Positions 41,955 through 49,802 of a DNA stretch of 64,000 nucleotides are shown here, piece by piece (the stretch's first letter is position 1; each line of letters starts with the position of its first letter). The notes under the pieces were generated by a model. The model saw nothing but the letters and a program-made list of their open reading frames with translations. It was not told the origin of the DNA and made no database searches. A program made the position numbers and the translations under genes. The stretch is from an uncultured Lachnospiraceae bacterium (GTDB taxonomy: Bacteria; Bacillota; Clostridia; Lachnospirales; Lachnospiraceae), in NCBI GenBank assembly GCA_910579935.1, contig CAJTVQ010000003.1, forward strand, positions 1 to 64,000. Direction: 5' to 3'.

Positions 41955-43274
41955 CTATGTTTCCGGTTCCTTGCTGATCCGTTTTCGCTTTTCCCATTCG
42001 GCATTGCTGCCGCGGCTTCTGCAGTTCACCTGAATCTCAATCTTACTCTCCAGATATTGCGCCGGAAGGAAACATTCCGCATTTTCACTGTACTCCTGCA
42101 GCTTCATCCACTGGCCGCCTTCTTCACGAATCCAGAATTCATATTCGGGAATTACGTTTTCCTCATGAATACTTTTCGCACGAATGATTCTGTCCCCCTC
42201 TTCCCCGTACGGCTTCGTCCCCAGATCACAGACCACAATACCTTTTATATCCTTTTTCATTTCCTCCACAGAATGATAAAAATAATCCGAAACATCCTCC
42301 CCTGCATGCTGTCTGTTAAATACTTCCGCATATATACCGCTGCATATCACTGCCCCGTTATATCCTAAATGTCCCTCATCACTCAGCATACAGTCAGGAA
42401 AAACTTCTGTCCGGTTCCGCATCAGATTCATATCGCAGAACGGAACCCCTCTGGCCGATGCATAATCATTAAAATAATCAATTGCAGACTGATAAGTATC
42501 CGAACCATAAATTCCCGAAAAAGAGGTGGGCAGCGTCACCAAATACAATTCCACCTTTTCCTCCCTGCACAATTCAACAATTTTATCCAGATATTTCCTT
42601 ACCTTCCCTGATGCCTGATCCACATGGATCTCATAGGCATCATAAATTCCTGTATGAAATTCTCCTCTTTCCGTTGAATGCACATACCCTCTCTCCTGAT
42701 AATAAGTTCCTTCTCTGCTGTCCACGCCTTCCCGGTAACTCTCGTCCAGCTTTTTTCTGACATTCTCCGCAATGCTGCCAACCCCTCCCCTGTACCGGTA
42801 GCTTTTTAAGAGGTATATATATTCTTTTTTTTCAAAATGGTTCTTAATGTATTCCACACGGATATCGAACGAATGAATCCGGTCCAGCACGAGCAGATCC
42901 TTTTTAATATTTTTGCTGTTCTCTCCGAAAAATGCGCTGTAATCAATACCTACCACCACATATTTTATGTCATACTGTCGAAGCAGATCCTTTAGATAAT
43001 AATAAGTTCCCCATATCTTTTGGGAACCCGTTCCGGCGTTCAGGACACAGCTGACATCCCCGATTCCCTCTTCCAGAACGGAAGGTACAAAAGCCATTTC
43101 CACGCTGGAATTCCCGATCACAACCATATCGGGCAAGACACCTGCTGCCTCGTCCGCCTTCAGTTCTGTCTCCAAAAAATGCTGATAGGTGACCGGTTCC
43201 AGCAAAAAGGAAAACAGCATTTCATATGCTATTACAACTGCCAAAAACAAAACCACTCGTTTAAAATTGCGCAT
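41955..43274 (-). CDS. Membrane-anchored SGNH/AlgJ-DltD-like acyl transfer protein
   Basis: A 439-aa protein with an N-terminal membrane anchor (residues 5-28) and an extracytoplasmic SGNH-like domain: VVIGNSSVEMAF (nucleophile Ser) near residue 58, GIDYSAFFGE, and a late SDEGHLGYNGA (Asp-x2-His) near 335. The last 90 residues are a beta-rich extra domain. Proteins of this type pair with an MBOAT partner to hand an acyl group to a surface polymer, as AlgJ/AlgX do for alginate and DltD for teichoic acid. The start lies 13 nt inside the MBOAT gene, which indicates coupling; an alternative ATG is at 43295. Confidence 0.78.
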   Translation of the reverse strand: MRNFKRVVLFLAVVIAYEMLFSFLLEPVTYQHFLETELKADEAAGVLPDMVVIGNSSVEMAFVPSVLEEGIGDVSCVLNAGTGSQKIWGTYYYLKDLLRQYDIKYVVVGIDYSAFFGENSKNIKKDLLVLDRIHSFDIRVEYIKNHFEKKEYIYLLKSYRYRGGVGSIAENVRKKLDESYREGVDSREGTYYQERGYVHSTERGEFHTGIYDAYEIHVDQASGKVRKYLDKIVELCREEKVELYLVTLPTSFSGIYGSDTYQSAIDYFNDYASARGVPFCDMNLMRNRTEVFPDCMLSDEGHLGYNGAVICSGIYAEVFNRQHAGEDVSDYFYHSVEEMKKDIKGIVVCDLGTKPYGEEGDRIIRAKSIHEENVIPEYEFWIREEGGQWMKLQEYSENAECFLPAQYLESKIEIQVNCRSRGSNAEWEKRKRISKEPET

Positions 43275-44775
43275 ACATAAATCCTTTCGTTGCATCTGTT
43301 CCTATATCGCCCAAAAGAAGTATCATATAAGCCATACCTACAACACCTGCATACCGTATCACAAGCGGCATCCGATCCGTAATATCCCGTATTCTCATCT
43401 TCTTTTCCTTCATGACATCTATGATTCCCATCAGCAGGACGCCGAATAAAAGTATCGCAACATCATAACATTCCATACCAAAGGTCTCCAATAAAGCATA
43501 TCCGCCCGGAGTTCCCCAACGGAACATGGAAACCGTCAGCCGTATGGCCGCACTGGCCGAACAGGCGCTGGAAAACATCTCCATATAAGCAAACAACCAG
43601 AAAGTCCTGCACATCTGAAAAGCTTTCCACCACCAGCTTTCCGAATTTATATGCAGCAGTTCCTTCCCTTTTGCATACACCGGTTCCAACAGTATGCCGG
43701 AGCCGATGAAAAAGAAATTCATCCACCCCCATATGCGGAAGTTCCATGCATTCCCATGCCAGAATCCGGTAGCCGTCCATACTACAAACAAAGCGATAAG
43801 GCTGGGCACGATTCTGGCAAAAGCATTTCCCAGTCTTTTCCTGCACTTCCTGCCAAGCGCCTGCGCACCCTTTCCCATCGAAACCGGGTAGAATAAATAA
43901 TCCCTGAACCAGGCCCCGAGCGTGATATGCCATCTTCGCCAAAACTCTTCTATGGACCTGGCAAAAAAGGGCTGACGGAAATTTTCTTCCAGCCGGATAC
44001 CGAATATCCTGCAGATACCCGCCGCAATATCCATATATCCGGAAAAATCCGCATATAACTGCAGCGTGACCGCTATCATAAGGAGGATTATGTAAAGCCC
44101 TTCATAAGCCGTTTCCTGTCCGTATATACGGTCCGCTATCATACCGAAACGGTATGCGATCACGGTCTTCTTAAACACGCCCCATAAAATCCTGATTCCG
44201 CCTTCTTTGAGCCGGCTCCGGGAAAACGTATGGACCTCATACAAGGTTTCCGTCAGACTGTTGTATCTGCTGAACGGTCCCTGCAGCATATGCGGGAAAA
44301 AGGAAAGAAACAATGCAAATTTGGCCGGATTCTTTTCCGCCTGGTATTTTCCCCGGTATACGTCTATACAATATCCCATCGCGGTAAACGTATAAAAAGA
44401 GATTCCAAGCGGCAGCGCTGGGGAATGCGAACCTTTCAGCGTCAGCCATATTCCAAAGTTGAAAATAAAGCAGACTGCCATAATACACTTCTGTATTTTC
44501 GTACATTTCTCTTTGTTCTTCTGTTTTTCTTCTCTTGTATGACACCCGCTTCTGCTCTTCTTAAATCTTTCCCTGACCCTGTCCACCATAATTGCACAGC
44601 AAAATGCAGAAATACAGGTTACGAGCAGAAAAATTGGGAATACTTTTCCGGCCAAAAGATAAAAAATTATATTTGCAGCCAGCATCACAACCCACTGGTA
44701 CTTCCCTAGAACAAGAAAATATACGGCAGACAGGGCTGCCGTAAAAATTAAAAATTCCACTGAAATCAAAGACAT
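43261..44775 (-). CDS. MBOAT-family O-acyltransferase (DltB/AlgI-like)
   Basis: A 504-aa integral membrane protein with about eleven membrane segments. It has the family hallmarks RRWHITLGAWFRDYLFYP (near residue 280) and WTATGFWHGNAWNF with the catalytic histidine near 335. MBOAT proteins of this group move acyl groups from a cytosolic carrier across the membrane to an acceptor outside. Its carrier is probably the 75-aa acyl carrier protein encoded 14 bp upstream, and its outside partner the SGNH protein encoded next. Length is typical of AlgI (about 500 aa) and longer than DltB (about 400 aa). Acceptor unknown; the locus glycan is the obvious candidate. Confidence 0.92.
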   Translation of the reverse strand: MSLISVEFLIFTAALSAVYFLVLGKYQWVVMLAANIIFYLLAGKVFPIFLLVTCISAFCCAIMVDRVRERFKKSRSGCHTREEKQKNKEKCTKIQKCIMAVCFIFNFGIWLTLKGSHSPALPLGISFYTFTAMGYCIDVYRGKYQAEKNPAKFALFLSFFPHMLQGPFSRYNSLTETLYEVHTFSRSRLKEGGIRILWGVFKKTVIAYRFGMIADRIYGQETAYEGLYIILLMIAVTLQLYADFSGYMDIAAGICRIFGIRLEENFRQPFFARSIEEFWRRWHITLGAWFRDYLFYPVSMGKGAQALGRKCRKRLGNAFARIVPSLIALFVVWTATGFWHGNAWNFRIWGWMNFFFIGSGILLEPVYAKGKELLHINSESWWWKAFQMCRTFWLFAYMEMFSSACSASAAIRLTVSMFRWGTPGGYALLETFGMECYDVAILLFGVLLMGIIDVMKEKKMRIRDITDRMPLVIRYAGVVGMAYMILLLGDIGTDATKGFMYAQF

Positions 44776-44789
44776 GGATTCTCCCTCTC

Positions 44790-45017
44790 TTATTCATCCT
44801 GTAACCGGCATACCAGCGCATAGATGGCCTCTGCCGAATTAAAATTCTCAGGCAGCAGATTCTCCACATTGATCTCGATTCCATAAAGGTTATTCAGTTC
44901 TCCCACGATGGCGATAATATCAAATGAATCCAAAACCCCGTCATCAATTAATTTCTTCTCCGAAACAAAATCCAAATCCGGACGTACGTCCGACAGCAGC
45001 TGTATCAATTCTTCCAT
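44790..45017 (-). CDS. Acyl/peptidyl carrier protein (DltC-like)
   Basis: A 75-aa four-helix carrier protein. Ser31 in VLDSFDIIAIV is the expected phosphopantetheine site. Length and acidity match DltC and ACP. It is encoded 3 nt after the adenylation enzyme that should load it and 14 bp before the MBOAT acyltransferase that should unload it. The start has GAGGGA 7 nt upstream. A phosphopantetheinyl transferase is not present in the window, so activation must come from elsewhere in the genome. Confidence 0.92.
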   Translation of the reverse strand: MEELIQLLSDVRPDLDFVSEKKLIDDGVLDSFDIIAIVGELNNLYGIEINVENLLPENFNSAEAIYALVCRLQDE

Positions 45018-45020
45018 TGT

Positions 45021-46559
45021 TTATCCCTCTCTCTCTGAATTTTTCCCTATGTACTCTTCTTTCAGCCTGACCCTGTCAATTTTTCCATTCTTATTCACAG
45101 GCAGACACTCCATATAACAATACCGGTTCGGCCACATATATTTCGGCAGCTTTTCCTTTAATCCTTCTATAATTCTCTTGTCACAGGCCTCTCCGGCCTG
45201 ATAAAACAGATATATTTTACCCTCCACACTATCATGAACACAACAGGCCGCATCAATAAACGAAAGCGAATTTACGATAATCTCGATTTCTCCCAGTTCG
45301 ATCCGATGCCCCATATGTTTGATCTGATAATCCTTTCTGGAACAGAATTCCAGCTCGTTCTTTTCGTTATACCTTGCCATATCACCCGTATGATAAATCT
45401 TCTCGGAATATGACCCGTTACAGGGGTTTGGGGTAAATGCCTCCTCCGTTTTTTCAGGATTCCTGTAATAACCGAGCGCCAGACAGGTTCCCCTGACACA
45501 CAATTCTCCCTCCTTTCCTGCCTCTCTTATCGGCTTCCCGTCTTCCCCCAATAAAAACACTCCGGTATTCCGAAACGCCTTTCCGATAGGCAGCGTCTCA
45601 TCGTCGGCAAACTCCCTGTCTACAATATAGTAAGTACAGTTACAGGTTATTTCCGTCGGCCCGTAAAGATTTACATACATGGCATCCGGAATATACCTGC
45701 GCCAGTAATTCAATACCTTATTGGACATCACTTCCCCGGAAAACAGAATCTGCCTCAGATATCCTGGCGTCATCCTGTCAAATGCCTTAAAATTCTCTAT
45801 GATTCTCATGGCCGAAACCGCCCAGAAAATAGTGGTTATTTTCCTGTCTTCCAAATACTGCACCAGCAAACCGGGAAGCGAAAACAACTTTTTCGGTATC
45901 ACTTCCAGGGAAGCCCCCTTACTTAAACACACATAAATATCCTTTGTAGACACGTCAAAGTCGAACGGCGCCTGATTCCCTATAATTGTATCTTCCGTAA
46001 AATGAAAGGTCCGGCTGAATTGTTCCGCCAGGTCAATAACCGAACGATGGCAGACCAAAACCCCCTTCGGAACTCCGGTAGAACCGGATGTAAAAATTGC
46101 ATAAAGCGGATCCGTATCGATGGCGGAGTTCCTGATATCCGCCAAAACTTCCTCCCGGATATCCCCGCCCGTAATCTCCTCCATGGAAAAGGTTTTTACG
46201 GCATACTCCGCGCTCCCGCCGGCCGCATTGATCAGACATGCCGGCTGTAAGGTTTCCATGATCAGTTCCTGCCGTCCTCTAGGTAAATTCACATCGACCG
46301 GACAGTAAAAGTTACCGCTGTAAACAATGCTCATAAAGGCAATCAGCGTATTCACGTTCCTGTCTATCAATACCGCAACCGGCCGGTTTCTTTCCTGTAA
46401 AGTCTCTGCCAGAAAACTGCCGCCCCGGCGCGCCGTCTCTGTCAGTTTGCCATAGGCAATATCCCCGTGCTCATCCGAAAAAGCCTTTTTATCCGGATGT
46501 TCCTCCGCCGCACGCTCCAAATATTCCAGTACATTCGTTATCATATTAATCTGATTCAT
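45021..46559 (-). CDS. Amino-acid adenylation enzyme (DltA-like AMP ligase)
   Basis: A 512-aa stand-alone adenylation enzyme that activates a carboxylic acid with ATP and loads it on the carrier protein. Core motifs in order: IFTSGSTGVPKG (A3, near 155-166), FDFDVSTKDIY (A4 region), NLYGPTEITCNC (A5), YHTGDMARY (A7), KHMGHRIELGEIE (A8), and the catalytic lysine in NKNGKIDRV (A10) near 498. It most resembles DltA and single NRPS adenylation domains. The aspartates of the A4 region fit an amino-acid substrate, but which one is unclear. Start chosen at 46559, which overlaps the FkbH-like gene by 14 nt and has AAGGTGA 9 nt upstream. Confidence 0.9.
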   Translation of the reverse strand: MNQINMITNVLEYLERAAEEHPDKKAFSDEHGDIAYGKLTETARRGGSFLAETLQERNRPVAVLIDRNVNTLIAFMSIVYSGNFYCPVDVNLPRGRQELIMETLQPACLINAAGGSAEYAVKTFSMEEITGGDIREEVLADIRNSAIDTDPLYAIFTSGSTGVPKGVLVCHRSVIDLAEQFSRTFHFTEDTIIGNQAPFDFDVSTKDIYVCLSKGASLEVIPKKLFSLPGLLVQYLEDRKITTIFWAVSAMRIIENFKAFDRMTPGYLRQILFSGEVMSNKVLNYWRRYIPDAMYVNLYGPTEITCNCTYYIVDREFADDETLPIGKAFRNTGVFLLGEDGKPIREAGKEGELCVRGTCLALGYYRNPEKTEEAFTPNPCNGSYSEKIYHTGDMARYNEKNELEFCSRKDYQIKHMGHRIELGEIEIIVNSLSFIDAACCVHDSVEGKIYLFYQAGEACDKRIIEGLKEKLPKYMWPNRYCYMECLPVNKNGKIDRVRLKEEYIGKNSEREG

Positions 46560-48348
46560 TAACTTTTATCACCTTATTCTTTTTTTCATACTCATCACAA
46601 ATGATAAATTCCCACTCCGTGTTTCCCTCTGCATCTTCCCTTATTTTATCAAATCCCTGTACTGCGTAAAATTCTTTTACCATTCCGTTTTTGGCCGTGG
46701 GATAATAATAGCCTTTCATCCGCCGGATTCCCTGCTCTCTGCATTTGAAGACCAGCTCATCCATCATGGCGAATTCCATATCCCTTTTCAGGACACGGCA
46801 GCTCATCAGCCACAAATCAATATGGAACAATTTCCCGTCCGCCTCGTCTTTGTGACCGAACACGACGGAAACCACCCCGTTGTCACCGAACCTGTCCGTG
46901 AGCTTTCCATATAAGGTAATATACTTGGAATCCCCTGCCAAACTCTCTATATCCGCCTGACTGCACCGTTTCGTTGTCAGGTTGAACTGATTGCTTTTAT
47001 TGGTCAGCTGGGCAATACGTGCCATATACACTGTCGCAAAAGGCCGTATCTCTGCTTTCATATCCAGCGAAAGCAGATAATCAGAATAATCCGTATAGCC
47101 TGCCTCCTGTTTCAGGCGCTCTGCATTGGCCTTATACATATCGTTCCGTTTTAAATCATCCTCTGAAAGGCTTGTCACCTCAAAATATCCGGCACGGTCC
47201 AGCGTCGTAATAAACCTGACCGCATCCTCCACTTCCGGAACCTTGATTCCCTGTATCTGTGCTTTTACGATATGGCGTTCCGCCGGATTGTCATCCACAA
47301 ACACCAGACTGTCCGTACCGATATTCAATTCCTTTGCAATCTCCGCAATATTCCGATCCTTGTTCTCCCAGTTTGCCTTTATGATGAGAAAATCCTCCGG
47401 TTTCAATACACTGTCCGGACGGTTTAAACCTGCCAGTGCATTTTCCTCATCATTTTTGGAATCGATGGTCAGAAGCACTCCCAAATCCTTATGCGCTTTC
47501 AGATATTTCTGAAATTCACTGTACAGCTGTCCCATGGAAGTTTCCTGCCCGATTTCGATATTGTCCGCACCGTCGTCCCCTACCACACCGCCCCAAAGCG
47601 TATTGTCCAAATCCAGTACAAATGCCTTCTGATTTTTTCCGTAAATCGACTTGATGATATTAGCTGTATTATATGCCAGTTCCGGTATCGCCTGAACCGC
47701 ACAGGTATATTTATACATATGCCAGTAAAACGGATCCGCCCATTTCTGCAGCCCGTAACAGGACGCCATATAATTGATGTCATTAATGAAGAAGTTCTTA
47801 TGCGTTCTGGCATACGCCGCAAACTTTTCATTCAGCCTGTTGATGAAATTCAGCCTCCCATGAGAATCCGAAAAATCCGCATTTCCAAGCAGACGGAAAA
47901 AAGGCGGTTCAAAGTTGTTTTGGATAACGGTACACTGATAGGAATCCTCTATTCTATTCCATATCTGCTCAAAGTGCGTGTATACCCTCTCCAAAAGTTC
48001 CTCTATCCGTTCTTCCGAATCCTTTACCGTTGGAAATTCCTCAATATTTCTCGAACTGGTATGAATATAGATGACATCCGGCCGGAATTCGGTCAGTTCC
48101 GGATTATCAAACATAACATCCTGCCAGTACTGATTATATTCTGATTCATAAAAATCCGGCGCTATTCCGGCATTAAGCAGAAACAGTTCCAACATCTCCT
48201 TCAAATCATGGGTCGTGGAACCTCCTAAAACGGCTATGCGTTTGGAGATTCTGCTCTTCCCCTCTTCCTGAAGCAGAATTCTTTTCAGCGCTTTTCTTTT
48301 TTTTAAAATATATTCCGCGTCAAACGGATATTCCAATTCTTCCAACAT
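46546..48348 (-). CDS. FkbH-like HAD-IIIC family protein
   Basis: A 600-aa protein of three parts. Residues 30-220 are an SGNH-like domain (AVLGGSTTHDLKEML). Residues 230-370 form the HAD-IIIC domain, with the catalytic aspartates D236 and D238 in FVLDLDNTLWGGVVGDDG and the later VFVDDNPAERHIV. The C-terminal 190 residues are GNAT-like (TNKSNQFNLTTKR, then MKGYYYPTAKNGMV). Characterised FkbH proteins take 1,3-bisphosphoglycerate and load a glyceryl group on an acyl carrier protein. Here the neighbours are an adenylation enzyme and a carrier protein, so a glyceryl or modified amino-acyl thioester may be the product. GGGAG precedes the start by 5 nt. Confidence 0.88.
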   Translation of the reverse strand: MLEELEYPFDAEYILKKRKALKRILLQEEGKSRISKRIAVLGGSTTHDLKEMLELFLLNAGIAPDFYESEYNQYWQDVMFDNPELTEFRPDVIYIHTSSRNIEEFPTVKDSEERIEELLERVYTHFEQIWNRIEDSYQCTVIQNNFEPPFFRLLGNADFSDSHGRLNFINRLNEKFAAYARTHKNFFINDINYMASCYGLQKWADPFYWHMYKYTCAVQAIPELAYNTANIIKSIYGKNQKAFVLDLDNTLWGGVVGDDGADNIEIGQETSMGQLYSEFQKYLKAHKDLGVLLTIDSKNDEENALAGLNRPDSVLKPEDFLIIKANWENKDRNIAEIAKELNIGTDSLVFVDDNPAERHIVKAQIQGIKVPEVEDAVRFITTLDRAGYFEVTSLSEDDLKRNDMYKANAERLKQEAGYTDYSDYLLSLDMKAEIRPFATVYMARIAQLTNKSNQFNLTTKRCSQADIESLAGDSKYITLYGKLTDRFGDNGVVSVVFGHKDEADGKLFHIDLWLMSCRVLKRDMEFAMMDELVFKCREQGIRRMKGYYYPTAKNGMVKEFYAVQGFDKIREDAEGNTEWEFIICDEYEKKNKVIKVNESD

Positions 48349-48358
48349 TTGTCTCCCA

Positions 48359-49669
48359 TCATCTTCCGATACTGTAATATTCTACGTCGTTTTGCTTCAT
48401 TTCCTCTAACGGATAGACATTCCTTCCATCGTATACAAGCGGCGTCTGCATCAGCTCTTTGTAACTTTTTACCGGAATCTCCTTAATTTCTTTCCATTCC
48501 GTAAAGATAAAACATATATTGGCTCCTTCCAGTGCCTTTTCAGGGCTGTCCACATAAGTAATTTTCCCTCTGCCAATGGCTCCTTCCGGATATTTCTTTC
48601 TGAAATTATCCGCCGCCACCGGGTCATACGCATAAAGATCCGCCCCGCCTGCCAGCAGCAGTTCGACATTATCAATAGACGGCGCTTCCCTCAGGTCATC
48701 GGTCCCCGGTTTAAATGCCAGCCCCAATACCGCTACTTTTAACCCCTGAAACGTAATCATACGGTCGCTGGCCTTCTGAAACAGCCGTGTCTTCTGCCTT
48801 GCATTGACCGATACCGCGGATTCCACTGTCTCCAAATGATAGCCAGCCTTCTGTGCCAGAAATTTTAATGCCTTCGTGTCCTTCGGGAAGCAGCTGCCTC
48901 CATATCCAATACCTGCTTTTAAGAAATTGGCTCCTATTCTGGCATCATAACTCATGCCCAGCGCCACATCCTCAATATTCGCCCCCACCAGTTCACAGAG
49001 ATTGGCAATATCATTCATATAGGATATTTTCAACGCGAGAAAATCATTGCTGGCATACTTTATCATTTCCGCACTTCTGCGGCTGACCGATACTACCGGC
49101 AGCCCGAAGGGCTCATATATTCTCATTAATAATTCCTCTGCCTGCTTGCTTTCCGTTCCGATAATAATTCTTGCGGCATGGAGCGTATCATGCACCGCGG
49201 AACCCTGCGCCAAAAACTCCGGATTGGAGGCCACTTCTATCTTCACGTTGCGGATACGGAAATCCTTGATGAACTGTTCTACTTTATCATTTGTTCCAAC
49301 CGGAACCGTAGATTTTACCACTACCAGACAATCCTTCTCCACGGATTCCGCAATCTGCCTGGAAACGGTTGCAATATAATTCAGATTTGCCGAACCATCC
49401 GGCTGCTCCGGTGTGCCCACTCCAATAAAAATGGCATCCGCCTCTTTATAAGCAGACTTATAATCCACTGTATAGTGCAGTCTTCCGGCCGCATAATTCT
49501 TTTGCATCAATTCCTCCAGCCCTTCCTCATAAATCGGAGAGATACCGGCCTCCATCTGCTTTACTTTGTTTTCATCCACATCCACACAAATTACATCATG
49601 TCCTACCTCTGCAAAACATACTCCTGCAACCAAACCTACATATCCTGTGCCCGCTACTACCAGCTTCAT
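48359..49669 (-). CDS. ugd: UDP-glucose 6-dehydrogenase (copy 2)
   Basis: A 436-aa paralogue of the enzyme at 39348-40637. It has GTGYVGLVAG (residues 7-16), NPEFLAQGSA, the catalytic cysteine in YGGSCFPKDTKAL, and GLAFKPGTDDLREAP. All catalytic residues seem intact. GGAGG lies 8 nt upstream of ATG 49669; an 11-residue longer frame would include that site. It is the first gene of the Dlt-like operon, ten bases before the FkbH-like gene, so uronic acid synthesis and glycan acylation are co-expressed. The two copies differ enough to have separate histories or different regulation. Confidence 0.93.
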   Translation of the reverse strand: MKLVVAGTGYVGLVAGVCFAEVGHDVICVDVDENKVKQMEAGISPIYEEGLEELMQKNYAAGRLHYTVDYKSAYKEADAIFIGVGTPEQPDGSANLNYIATVSRQIAESVEKDCLVVVKSTVPVGTNDKVEQFIKDFRIRNVKIEVASNPEFLAQGSAVHDTLHAARIIIGTESKQAEELLMRIYEPFGLPVVSVSRRSAEMIKYASNDFLALKISYMNDIANLCELVGANIEDVALGMSYDARIGANFLKAGIGYGGSCFPKDTKALKFLAQKAGYHLETVESAVSVNARQKTRLFQKASDRMITFQGLKVAVLGLAFKPGTDDLREAPSIDNVELLLAGGADLYAYDPVAADNFRKKYPEGAIGRGKITYVDSPEKALEGANICFIFTEWKEIKEIPVKSYKELMQTPLVYDGRNVYPLEEMKQNDVEYYSIGR

Positions 49670-49741
49670 TTTCTTACTTCCTCCCTGACCATTCCTTTTC
49701 ATATACTTTTACAACAAACACCTGCATGAAATACTAATTCT

Positions 49742-49769
49742 ATTTTAAACACCCTGTCAGAACTGTCAA
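49742..49769 (-). promoter_or_regulatory. Promoter of the ugd-Dlt-like operon
   Basis: Minus strand consensus TTGACA (49769-49764), 16-bp spacer, TAAAAT (49747-49742), about 70 bp before the ugd start. It would drive 49669 down to 40725, where gaps range from -14 to 42 bp. Confidence 0.7.
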
Positions 49770-49802
49770 CAGAAAAATCGGAATATTTAACACCGAAAAA
49801 AA

